A stretch of 54,691 nt of DNA from Roseburia sp. CAG:303 (lineage in GTDB: Bacteria; Bacillota; Clostridia; Lachnospirales; Lachnospiraceae). The stretch spans positions 16,334-71,024 of the forward strand of contig FR900158.1 of the NCBI GenBank assembly GCA_000437755.1, in the 5' to 3' direction. The translations under genes and the position numbers were made by a program. The first letter of the stretch is position 1. Each line of letters opens with the position of its first letter. The notes beneath the pieces were generated by a model. It saw nothing but the letters and a program-made list of their open reading frames with translations, had not been told where the DNA came from and searched no databases. This document shows positions 35,641 through 42,907 of the stretch, in pieces.

Positions 35641-35737
35641 TGGCTCAGTTGTCAAGACAAAAATCTGAGATTTTTATAATGAACTGATATGTTGACTGGT
35701 TACATGGAAGGGCGAAGTACCCCACCTGGATTTTATA

Positions 35738-36637
35738 TTATGCAGCAGCTCTGGCATCATCCAAAAGCATTGCTGGATAGTATACTTCAGCAGGACGCTG
35801 ATTATTAATAGCCTGATGGCAACGCTCAAAATTATAAGTGTAGATATATTCCCCGATTTTCTCCCTGGCTTCCTTGAGATTGGTATATTCTGTAAGATAT
35901 GCTTCCTCGTATTTAAAGCTGCGGAACCAACGCTCAATCATGATATTGTCAGCCCAGCGGCTTTTTCCGTCCATGCTCTGGCGTATTCCGTTGGTGCGGA
36001 TAAAATCTCTATATTTCTCACTTGTGAATTGAGAACCCTGGTCTGAATTGATTATCAAAGGTTTGGCAACTTTAAATGCTTTTTCACAGGCATTGATAAC
36101 CATGGTGGTATCCAAAGTGTCGTCAATATCCCATCCTACGATGCAGCGACTATACCAGTCTATAATGGCAGTCAGGTATAAAAATCCATGCTTCATAGGA
36201 ATATATGTGATGTCAACAGACCATGCCTGATTTGGCTTGTCTATGACGGCATTTCTAAGGAGATATGGACAAACTTTTGCCTGTTTCATTCGCTTGGATA
36301 AATTCATTTTAGGATAAATTGGTGTAATATCCATTTCACGCATATATCGTCCAGCTTTGCGACGTCCGACATTATAACCACGTAATTTAAGCTGTGCTGA
36401 CATCTGACGAGCACCCCAGGCGGGATTATCAGTATGCAGATGATCGATGATTGCTTTACACTCCGGTTCTTCTGCTGAAACAGGTGTGTCATTGTAATAA
36501 ACGCTGGTGCGATTAATGTCAAGGAGTTTTGCTCCAGCTGACACAGGTATTTCCTTAGTCGTCGAAAGGTTTCGGACTAAATTTACTCTCGTAGTCAGGT
36601 CCGATAACTTCTTCAGATTTTTTTTTGAGCCAGTCAA
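35738..36637 (-). CDS. IS3-family transposase OrfB (DDE integrase)
   Basis: This 299-residue reading frame has an HTH_21-type region (YNVGRRKAGRYMREMDITPIYPK) and an rve integrase core with D in WSVDITYIPM, D in LIINSDQGSQF and E in IMIERWFRSFKYEE. The ATG given is probably not used alone. OrfB is normally made by a -1 frameshift from OrfA at the run of eight A (minus strand, plus coordinates 36619-36626), giving the OrfAB transposase. The frame is intact. Confidence 0.9.
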   Translation of the reverse strand: MTGSKKNLKKLSDLTTRVNLVRNLSTTKEIPVSAGAKLLDINRTSVYYNDTPVSAEEPECKAIIDHLHTDNPAWGARQMSAQLKLRGYNVGRRKAGRYMREMDITPIYPKMNLSKRMKQAKVCPYLLRNAVIDKPNQAWSVDITYIPMKHGFLYLTAIIDWYSRCIVGWDIDDTLDTTMVINACEKAFKVAKPLIINSDQGSQFTSEKYRDFIRTNGIRQSMDGKSRWADNIMIERWFRSFKYEEAYLTEYTNLKEAREKIGEYIYTYNFERCHQAINNQRPAEVYYPAMLLDDARAAA

Positions 36638-36902
36638 CCTGCATGGTTAACTGACCAACTTTTTTTGCATATTCCGCTTTCTCTTTGCGTTCTTCTGCAA
36701 GCTTTTCCCGGAGATTATCTTCCCGCTTGTTGTCAAACGCCAAAGAAGCATTTGCAAGGAATTCCTTCTTCCAATTACGGAGGAGATTGGGTTGGATATC
36801 ATTTTCGGTGGCAAGAACATTTAGTTCCTTCTCACCTTTGAGCAGCTGGAGGACGAGTTTGGTTTTAAATTCAGCACTGAAATTTCTTCTTGATCTGGAC
36901 AT
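36555..36902 (-). CDS. IS3-family transposase OrfA (helix-turn-helix)
   Basis: This 115-residue protein starts MSRSRRNFSAEFKTKLVLQLL and contains LATENDIQPNLLRNWKKEFL, the IS3 OrfA helix-turn-helix, followed by a leucine-zipper-like coiled coil to about residue 95. It binds the element ends and, with OrfB through programmed frameshifting at the A run at 36619-36626, forms the transposase. The overlap of 83 bases with OrfB is the normal IS3 layout and not a mutation. Confidence 0.9.
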   Translation of the reverse strand: MSRSRRNFSAEFKTKLVLQLLKGEKELNVLATENDIQPNLLRNWKKEFLANASLAFDNKREDNLREKLAEERKEKAEYAKKVGQLTMQVDWLKKKSEEVIGPDYESKFSPKPFDD

Positions 36903-36993
36903 AATAAGTACCTTCTTTCATTTGTTGGTTATAGTATATCAGATTCATTAAGAAATGTCTCTTTCAGTGTCTTAATTTATGAGACCATTATAG

Positions 36994-37019
36994 TAATGTA
37001 TCATATAAGGCGGGCGCAA
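36994..37019 (+). repeat. Promoter-region repeat, copy 2
   Basis: This is the second copy of the 26-base repeat at 35335-35360, with 21 of 26 positions identical. It lies just after the IS3 right end and before the SLATT-like gene, as copy 1 lies before the 82-residue gene. Confidence 0.6.
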
Positions 37020-37095
37020 CAGGAGAGATGGTACAGTCGGATAATCGCTTGGTTATGGATATGCAATAATATAAAATGCTAGGAGAATGAAGATA

Positions 37096-37740
37096 GTGAA
37101 AGTGTGTGATGTAGATAGAATGTATGATAGAATGTATGATAGAATGGAGATAACTCAGTGTAATTATGATAATATGTTAAAGCGGTTGTTAAGAAAGAAA
37201 CAATTTTCAAATTTTGTGATTACATATTATAGTATTGCATTAATCATATATTCTCTTACAGCAGAGTTTTTTCCAGAACAGTTTAATGAAAAACTTTCTA
37301 GTTATTTTAACATTATATTGTCAATAGTTGTTTTGACGTATTCGTTGATTATTACAAATGCTAATTATTCAGAGAGGATAGATTCTGCTAGAAGTGTATT
37401 AAATCAAATCAAAATGAAGAAGAGAGAATTAACAGAGAAAAATATAGAAGAGATACGTTCAGGATATGATCAGATTATGTTGAAAGCGGAATATCGGTCA
37501 GATATAGATTTTTTTAGGACATTAAAGCAAAGATGTAAAAAGAATGATGTGAATTGTTTTTTGTATAAAAAACAATTAGAAGAGTTGAGGTGCTGTAATG
37601 CTGAGGAGGCAGATAAGTTGAATGAATACTTAAGTGATAATTTCCCTTTGACACAGCAAATAATTATAGTTTTTCAAGGAATTTGGAGTGGCGTGATTAT
37701 TTTTATACCAATAATTTTATTTAGTATATGTTTTTATTAA
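37096..37740 (+). CDS. SLATT-domain-like two-transmembrane protein
   Basis: The product (about 214 residues) has two close membrane segments (FVITYYSIALIIYSLTAEFF and YFNIILSIVVLTYSLIIT) followed by a charged helical region (SERIDSARSVLNQIKMKKRELT), and a third hydrophobic C-terminus. This matches SLATT domains, membrane effector modules found beside nucleotide-signal defence systems; here no nucleotide cyclase is visible. I choose GTG at 37096, ten bases after AGGAG (37081-37085), over ATG at 37087, which is one base from it. A 12-bp repeat (37114-37146, 2.75 copies) gives DRMYDRMYDRM near the start; 12 bp keeps the frame. Defence function is inference. Confidence 0.6.
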   Translation: MKVCDVDRMYDRMYDRMEITQCNYDNMLKRLLRKKQFSNFVITYYSIALIIYSLTAEFFPEQFNEKLSSYFNIILSIVVLTYSLIITNANYSERIDSARSVLNQIKMKKRELTEKNIEEIRSGYDQIMLKAEYRSDIDFFRTLKQRCKKNDVNCFLYKKQLEELRCCNAEEADKLNEYLSDNFPLTQQIIIVFQGIWSGVIIFIPIILFSICFY

Positions 37741-37824
37741 TTATATTTTGGTATGGTGCAAATTATGCTATAAATTAAAAATTTTTAATAAAAGTCAGGA
37801 TATTTTAGAGGCTATAAACTACGG

Positions 37825-37870
37825 AACGATGCACAGAGCAGGTTGCTCCGGCATCGTTTGTGTTTTTATT
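37825..37870 (+). terminator. Rho-independent terminator after the SLATT-like gene
   Basis: AACGATGC (37825-37832) pairs with GCATCGTT (37851-37858), enclosing a second stem GAGCA/TGCTC (37836-37848), and is followed by a T-rich tract up to 37873. Confidence 0.85.
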
Positions 37871-38045
37871 TTTCCATACAGTTACAGATAAGTTTGGAAA
37901 TCTTTGTTATGATTTTCCAGAGAATCTCTGTAACAGTATGTGCAACCATTTTGGCAGTAGACCTGTCAAAATTCTGCATTAAGAAAAATAATATTATGTA
38001 ACAATAGCATAAAATGCAATAGTACAATATTTTTTTGGCTAACAT
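37866..38045 (-). CDS. Small hydrophobic protein (59 residues), strong ribosome site
   Basis: An open frame of 59 codons runs on the minus strand from ATG at 38045 to TAA at 37866. AGGAGGT (38054-38060, minus sense) lies eight bases before the ATG, which is an ideal site. The product has a basic start (MLAKKI), a cysteine-rich membrane segment (LYYCILCYCYIILFFLM, residues 7-23) and an amphipathic, basic C-terminal half (TAKMVAHTVTEILWKI, then TKISKLICNCMEK). I do not recognise a family; small toxin, membrane regulator or signal peptide precursor are all possible. It converges on the SLATT-like gene and its stop lies within that gene's terminator tail. Confidence 0.6.
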   Translation of the reverse strand: MLAKKILYYCILCYCYIILFFLMQNFDRSTAKMVAHTVTEILWKIITKISKLICNCMEK

Positions 38046-38090
38046 ATTGCAATACCTCCTTCCTGTAGAATGTTACACATTTTATCTGTG

Positions 38091-38119
38091 TTCATAGATA
38101 AGTATGGTGAAATAATCAA
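38091..38119 (-). promoter_or_regulatory. Possible sigma-A promoter of the small hydrophobic protein gene
   Basis: On the minus strand, TTGATT (38114-38119) and TATGAA (38091-38096) are 17 bases apart, about 45 bases before the start codon at 38045. Confidence 0.45.
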
Positions 38120-38188
38120 AAAAGATTTTTAATAAAAAACAAAATTACATTTTTAGCTATTTATGTTGAAACGGTATGGAAATCAGTA

Positions 38189-38236
38189 AAGAACTTTGGC
38201 TTATAGATACAATGGGCTGAAGTTCTTATTTTTTAT
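38189..38236 (+). terminator. Terminator-like hairpin with no gene in front of it
   Basis: AAGAACTT (38189-38196) pairs with AAGTTCTT (38220-38227), followed by ATTTTTTAT. No plus-strand gene ends nearby, so it may close a small RNA starting at about 38100. The rest of the 37741-38396 gap holds the terminator at 37825, the small gene at 37866-38045 and the promoter at 38347. Confidence 0.55.
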
Positions 38237-38346
38237 GCAGTTTTTAATTAAAATATGTTGACAAAAATAAAATAATATTGTAATATAAATTCATAAATAA
38301 GAAATACACAACTGCCAAACAGGAATGAAATGTAAAGACGCAGGGT

Positions 38347-38375
38347 TTGACAGTAAAACGGAAAGATAATATAAT
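38347..38375 (+). promoter_or_regulatory. Full-consensus sigma-A promoter for the PD-(D/E)XK gene
   Basis: TTGACA (38347-38352) and TATAAT (38370-38375) are exact consensus boxes with a 17-base spacer. The start codon follows 22 bases after the -10 box, so the leader is very short. A second, weaker pair (TTGACA 38258-38263, TAATAT 38281-38286) lies upstream. Confidence 0.85.
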
Positions 38376-38396
38376 GAATATAGGAGGAGATGGAGT

Positions 38397-39200
38397 ATGA
38401 CGGGATACAAAAGAGTCAGTGAGATGACACTGGAAGAGAAACGAGAGAAAGTTGCCGGATTTAATGTAATGGATGATGTGTTTTTCCAGAAGATGATGGA
38501 AGACAAAGAGGTATGTGAAGAGATTTTGAGAATTATTCTGGAGGATTCCAAAATGCGGGTAATAGAATGTGTTCCGCAGGCATCTATTAAGAATCTGAAT
38601 GGAAAATCAGTAGTTCTGGATGTTTTGTGCCGGGACAGTGATGGGAAATATTGTAATGTGGAAGTTCAGAAGGCAGATGATGACGATCACCAGAAGAGGG
38701 CAAGGTATAATGCAGCCCTGGTAAGCATGTATACTATGCAGGCAGGGAAAGACTATAAGGAACTTCCAGATGTAAAGGTAGTATTTATTTCCCGGTTTGA
38801 TGTTTTCAAAGCAGATCATGCCATGTATCATGTGGACAGAGTGGTAAGAGAAACCGGTCAGAAAGTAGAGAATGGACAGAGTGAAATTTATGTTAATACA
38901 AAAGTAAAGGACAAAACCATGGTATCAGAACTGATGGAATATTTTGCACACAGTAATGGACGGAAGGAAATATGTCCGAAACTTTCAAACAGGGTTATGA
39001 TGTTTAAGACAGAGCAGAAAGAGGTGACAGAAATGTGTGAATTAATGGAAAAGGAAAGACTTGCTGGAAGAAAAGAAGAACGGATTCGGTTGATTGTAAA
39101 TCTGGTGGATAAAATGGGAATGAGTTTTGAGGATGCGTGCCGGTTTATGGAGATACCACAGGGAGAGATAGAAGAGTATCGCAGAAAGGTAAAGTTATGA
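38397..39200 (+). CDS. PD-(D/E)XK nuclease family protein (Rpn/transposase-type)
   Basis: This 267-residue protein belongs to the PD-(D/E)XK 'nuclease family transposase' or Rpn-type group. The core motif is visible as VVLDVLCRDSDGKYCNVEVQKA, with the catalytic D near residue 74 and the ExQ motif near 89-91; DDHQKRARYN and the C-terminal EKERLAGRKEER region follow. These proteins are common in Lachnospiraceae in many copies; Rpn proteins help recombination-based gene transfer. It has a full-consensus promoter and AGGAGGAGATGG before the ATG. Its stop overlaps the start of a glycosyltransferase gene (ATGA), an odd pairing. Confidence 0.85.
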   Translation: MTGYKRVSEMTLEEKREKVAGFNVMDDVFFQKMMEDKEVCEEILRIILEDSKMRVIECVPQASIKNLNGKSVVLDVLCRDSDGKYCNVEVQKADDDDHQKRARYNAALVSMYTMQAGKDYKELPDVKVVFISRFDVFKADHAMYHVDRVVRETGQKVENGQSEIYVNTKVKDKTMVSELMEYFAHSNGRKEICPKLSNRVMMFKTEQKEVTEMCELMEKERLAGRKEERIRLIVNLVDKMGMSFEDACRFMEIPQGEIEEYRRKVKL

Positions 39201-40357
39201 AGCTATTATATTATACATGGGATGAATACTGCAGTTACGATATCAGGCAGTGTTTTGAGAAGCTTGGATATGAGTACAGGGTTTGCAGTTATGAAATGAA
39301 GAATAAGCTGGAGTCGGCAGAGTTCACAGAGCAGCTGCAGAAACTGCTGGAAGAGGATGATTATGATTTCATATTTTCATTTGCGTATTTTCCGGTGATT
39401 GCAGAGGCAGCAGCTGCAAACAGGGTAAAATATGTATCGTGGATTTATGACAGTCCGCTGTATTCCCTGTATACCGATTCGGTATTCCATAAATATAATT
39501 ATATTTTCCATTTTGACAGTACAGAAGTGGAACGGTTGAAAAAATGCGGGGTGGATCATATTTATCATATGCCATTGGCAGTGAATGCGGACCGGCTTGG
39601 AAGCCTGGACAAAGAAGATGGGTTTTTATATGATGTATCCTTTGTCGGAAAGCTGTACAGGGATCAGTATAATTTTTTTGACCAGATTAAGGGAATGCCG
39701 GAGTATTACAAAGGCTATTTTGATGCATTGATTCAGACACAGATGAAACTGTTTGGGTATAATGTGATTGCGGATGTGCTGACACCGGAGGAGTTTAAGA
39801 AGATTTCTGCGTTTATCGGGTTTAAAAATGATGGGCAGATGTTTCTGGATGCCAGGGATATGTTTATTAATATACTGGAGAAAAAAGTCACAGCCGTGGA
39901 AAGAACCGGATTATTAAAGGCACTATCCAGGTATTATCCTGTTACATTGTTTTCTGATGTGACAGACGCTGAATTGCAGAACGTTGCGTTTAAGGGATAT
40001 GTGAATTACCTTACGGAGATGCCTGATGTTTTTCACAGATCGAGGATTAATCTGAATATAACACTCCGTTCTATTCAGTCGGGGATACCGCTCCGTTGTC
40101 TTGATATCATGGGAACAGGTGGCTTCCTGATGTCGAATTATCAGCCGGAACTGGCGAAGCTCTTTGAAAATGGAAGAGAGATGGCAATGTATGAGAGCAA
40201 AGAAGATTTGCTGGATAAGGTAAATTATTACCTGACACATGAGGAAGAGAGAAAAGAAATTGCATATCTTGGAAGGGAAAAGGTTCGAAAAGAGTACGAT
40301 TATAAGGTGGCAGTGCAAAAAATTGTGGAAATCGTAAAAACAGATAAATTGTCATAG
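39197..40357 (+). CDS. CgeB-like glycosyltransferase
   Basis: I start the gene at the ATG at 39197, which overlaps the preceding stop, giving 386 residues; the longer in-frame start at 39137 lies inside the nuclease gene. It has the CgeB/DUF3880 layout: LLYYTWDEYCSYDIRQCFEK at the start, SWIYDSPLYSLYTDS, LPLAVN-type segment (MPLAVNADRL), YDVSFVGKLY, and the C-terminal GT-1-like motif IPLRCLDIMGTGGFLMSNYQPEL (seen over about 297-319). These enzymes are found in spore-coat and flagellar glycan loci. With the small helical protein and the second Maf gene just downstream, a role in flagellin glycosylation is likely but inferred. Confidence 0.8.
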   Translation: MKLLYYTWDEYCSYDIRQCFEKLGYEYRVCSYEMKNKLESAEFTEQLQKLLEEDDYDFIFSFAYFPVIAEAAAANRVKYVSWIYDSPLYSLYTDSVFHKYNYIFHFDSTEVERLKKCGVDHIYHMPLAVNADRLGSLDKEDGFLYDVSFVGKLYRDQYNFFDQIKGMPEYYKGYFDALIQTQMKLFGYNVIADVLTPEEFKKISAFIGFKNDGQMFLDARDMFINILEKKVTAVERTGLLKALSRYYPVTLFSDVTDAELQNVAFKGYVNYLTEMPDVFHRSRINLNITLRSIQSGIPLRCLDIMGTGGFLMSNYQPELAKLFENGREMAMYESKEDLLDKVNYYLTHEEERKEIAYLGREKVRKEYDYKVAVQKIVEIVKTDKLS

Positions 40358-40460
40358 ATTTGTTAAATAAAATGTAAAATCCGCCGATATAAATTTAGGA
40401 TTGGACAAATCCGGGCTTTGAGGAAAAAGCCCAGAACAGACATGGAGGTTGCAGATAAAG

Positions 40461-40820
40461 ATGGATACAAGAGAACAGCAGATGGATTTACTGGAATCCG
40501 TGGTGGAATATGCACCAAAAGCAATCGGTGAATTAAAGAAGTTATCGGTGGAATTTTATGGATTAAAGCAGGATGATTCGGACGAATATCTTGATTTTGT
40601 ACTTGAGAACAGTAACTGGCTGATTCAGGCATTGAATGCGACAATGCCGCTTTTAAATGAAGAGAGGCAGAGAATAGATAAGGAACGTGCCGAGCGTGCA
40701 GTCCTTGAATTAAATGAGGCACTTTCTTCCCAGGTGGATGCGAGAATAGCGGATGCATTGGATAAGGGACTGATACCGGTACTGGAAGAATTCCTGCGGG
40801 CAGCAGAAGAAGTTCTGTAA
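40461..40820 (+). CDS. Small helical protein, second copy of the Maf-associated type
   Basis: This 119-residue, acidic, all-helical protein starts at the ATG at 40461, 12 bases after GGAGG (40444-40448). It has no membrane segment or catalytic motif. LENSNWLIQALNATMPLLNE and IADALDKGLIPVLEEFLRAA resemble the 113-residue protein at 13978-14319 in pattern. Both lie next to Maf or glycosyltransferase genes, which suggests a common partner role. It is 103 bases after the CgeB-like gene and ends at a terminator. Confidence 0.65.
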   Translation: MDTREQQMDLLESVVEYAPKAIGELKKLSVEFYGLKQDDSDEYLDFVLENSNWLIQALNATMPLLNEERQRIDKERAERAVLELNEALSSQVDARIADALDKGLIPVLEEFLRAAEEVL

Positions 40821-40872
40821 ATTATGTAAGAATAAGATGGGATATATCATATAAAAATCATATAAGTAAGAA

Positions 40873-40924
40873 AAGAGAGCGGTTTTCCGGCAATGAAATA
40901 AACCCGGGAATTGCTCTCTTTTTA
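40873..40924 (+). terminator. Rho-independent terminator after the small helical protein gene
   Basis: AAGAGAGC (40873-40880) pairs with GCTCTCTT (40913-40920), with a further inner TTTCC/GGGAA pairing, and is followed by TTTT. Confidence 0.8.
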
Positions 40925-40939
40925 TGCTTGTTATCAGAT

Positions 40940-41145
40940 AGGTAATTGCAAAACACTTAAATTTTTGTAAGTGTATATGCAAATGAAACATTACACGAAG
41001 GCACGCTCTCGCTACATTCGGCTGGTAGCGGTACTAAGATGCTAAAATACAGCATCTAAGTGCCGACCGCCTCATAGTACCTTCTTAGTAATTGTTTGAT
41101 TTGCATATACAATAAACATAGATTATGAGTTTTGCAATTACCTAT
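40940..41145. mobile_element. MITE-like palindromic element flanked by a 12-bp direct repeat
   Basis: A 206-base element begins AGGTAATTGCAAAAC (40940-40954) and ends with its exact reverse complement (41129-41143, then AT). It is flanked on both sides by TTGTTATCAGAT (40928-40939 and 41146-41157), which looks like a target duplication. Inside are GTATATGCAAAT and its complement ATTTGCATATAC, ATTAC..GAAGG with CCTTC..GTAAT, and two hairpins (CGCTAC/GTAGCG and a 10 of 11 match around GATGCT/AGCATC). It has no gene. It would fold as one long branched hairpin on either strand and looks like a non-autonomous transposon. Confidence 0.8.
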
Positions 41146-41194
41146 TTGTTATCAGATTACATTAAATGATTAAGGATTGTTAATTAGGAATGAT

Positions 41195-42853
41195 TCAGAT
41201 GCTGCTATAATCCAGATGCTCCAGATTCTTCATGCCTTTAATTGCAAGACCGTCTGTCAGATTAATACATTCGATGCCGGATTTTATAAGACGTTTTTCG
41301 ATCCATTTCCGATAGGAAAGAAAAGTTGCCGTTGTAAGTATCTTATTTCCGTGGATGTCTTTTTCACTGATATAGTGGTGCGTGTCTGAGATGTTGCCGG
41401 AAATTCCGAAAGCATGACTTTTTTTCTCCGGATAAGCCAGGTCAAGTCCGGTTGTAATCAGGGTGGAACATCCCATGCGCAGGGCGAAATCTATGGCAGC
41501 GGTAGATACCGAGCCGCCGGTTTCAAACAGCAGAAGCGAATGCTCTTTGGCAAAATCTTCGCTTTCGGCAAAGTCTTTCTGAAAGAAAATATATTTTTTT
41601 CCACAGAAGGTATCCACGGCAGAGTTTGATGCGGTGGAAAGGTATAGAAGTTCTGCAGCGGTTTGTGGAAGATCCCGCAGCTGCCATGCCAGGGAAGGTT
41701 TTGCATCCGTGATGATGACATAGTCCGGCACAAAGTTCTGTGATAAAAGCATCCGGTAAATTTTGCCGGCACAGATGGTAATCGTATCCGGATGGAGCTC
41801 TTTGTATTTGATAATTTCCGGCAGGTGGGTTTCACTGCCAGGTCCGCCTCCGAGATATACCACTGGTTTTCCGGAGATTCTCGATTTCAGAGAATCGGCA
41901 GGAAGATCATTGCGGCGGATATTATAATAGAAGTTTTCGGAGAGCGACTGAAGCTGCTCTTCCACGGAACTCATCTGAAGAAAATATTCTGTCAGAACAT
42001 TTTTGACTGCATGATTTTCCATAGACTGCATGGTCGGATAGTGAATCAGTACTTTGCAGTCGGATTCTTTCACCAGGGAATCCAGCTCGGAAAGGGATGG
42101 CGAATAGATAATCTGGAAACGTTCTTCGGTCAGCGCATAGGAAAAATCAACCATTTGCATGGCAAGACCTATGATATTCAGATCCGGCTCTAAAACGGTA
42201 ATGCGGTATCGGCGGTCTTTTAAAAACATGAAAAGTGCGTGATAACCGAGTCCAAGCCCGATGATGGCATAGTGAAATATCCCTTCTTCCGCATAAGATT
42301 CTGCAAAGTGGTATCCTTCCATCCATGGATTTTTGTTTGAATGAAAATAGATGCTTCCACCGGAAAAGTTCTTTTTTAAGGTAAAGGCCCCGATTCCGGA
42401 TGGCTCCGGCTGATAGACTGTCTTATCCGGATTGGAAAAGTCGTGTGTTTCCAGAAGCCGGCAGAGCTGTTCGCCGGCTTTTCCAGATTGCTTCAGAGCC
42501 TGCGTATTTTGGGAAAAATAATTCTCATAAGGAAACTCCAGTTCTGCAAGAACAGAGGCCTGGAGTTCATAAAGGCAGGGCAGCAGTTCCAGATCGAGAA
42601 TATCACCCAGCAGAACATAATCCGGTATATTCTGGGCATCCAGCATTTTACCCAGATAAGAATTCAGTAAGGATATGCTCTGCTGGTTTAAAAGAGTGCT
42701 GCAGTTATTGAACAGCTGTGTAAAATAAAAAATCAGCTCTTTTATATGAAATGCTGTTTTCCAGAAATGCTGCTTTCTGATATCCGTGATGGCAGTCTCA
42801 CTGGTATGTATAATGGAACGGAGGGTATCCATCAAAGTGTATAATGTATTCAT
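41195..42853 (-). CDS. Motility accessory factor (Maf) flagellin glycosyltransferase, copy 2
   Basis: This 552-residue protein has the Maf/DUF115 core: HYAIIGLGLGYHALFMFL, VVYLGGGPGSETHLPEI (about 328-344), DYVIITDAKPSLAWQL and LITTGLDLAYPEKKSHAF (about 467-484). The N-terminal helical part differs from the first Maf at 14316, so the two are not recent copies and may act on different acceptors or sugars. GAAAGGA precedes the ATG. It follows a zinc-ribbon gene at 42908 by 54 bases in the same direction, probably an operon. Composition is close to the chromosomal average, unlike the AT-rich cassette. Confidence 0.85.
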   Translation of the reverse strand: MNTLYTLMDTLRSIIHTSETAITDIRKQHFWKTAFHIKELIFYFTQLFNNCSTLLNQQSISLLNSYLGKMLDAQNIPDYVLLGDILDLELLPCLYELQASVLAELEFPYENYFSQNTQALKQSGKAGEQLCRLLETHDFSNPDKTVYQPEPSGIGAFTLKKNFSGGSIYFHSNKNPWMEGYHFAESYAEEGIFHYAIIGLGLGYHALFMFLKDRRYRITVLEPDLNIIGLAMQMVDFSYALTEERFQIIYSPSLSELDSLVKESDCKVLIHYPTMQSMENHAVKNVLTEYFLQMSSVEEQLQSLSENFYYNIRRNDLPADSLKSRISGKPVVYLGGGPGSETHLPEIIKYKELHPDTITICAGKIYRMLLSQNFVPDYVIITDAKPSLAWQLRDLPQTAAELLYLSTASNSAVDTFCGKKYIFFQKDFAESEDFAKEHSLLLFETGGSVSTAAIDFALRMGCSTLITTGLDLAYPEKKSHAFGISGNISDTHHYISEKDIHGNKILTTATFLSYRKWIEKRLIKSGIECINLTDGLAIKGMKNLEHLDYSSI

Positions 42854-42907
42854 AGGAATCCTTTCCGATAGAAAAGTTGCAAGTGTTTATATGAGAAATC
42901 CTGTTGA

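Larger units (their letters stand above)
35640..36988 (-). mobile_element. IS3-family insertion sequence with TATA target duplication
   Basis: A 1349-bp element encodes OrfA and OrfB on the minus strand. The ends ATGGCTCA (35640 onwards) and, on the other strand, ATGGTCTCA (from 36988) are imperfect inverted repeats that share AAGACA further in. TATA at 35636-35639 and 36989-36992 is a probable 4-bp target duplication. Both genes look intact, so the element may be active. It lies between the 82-residue membrane protein gene and the SLATT-like gene. Confidence 0.85.

Noticed and set aside
36555..36637. Overlap of OrfA and OrfB in the IS3 element as a frameshift mutation
   Set aside because: An A8 slippery run lies in the overlap; this is the normal programmed -1 frameshift of IS3 elements.
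37114..37146. 12-bp tandem repeat at the start of the SLATT-like gene as a phase-variation site
   Set aside because: Twelve is a multiple of three, so copy changes only add or remove four residues and keep the frame.
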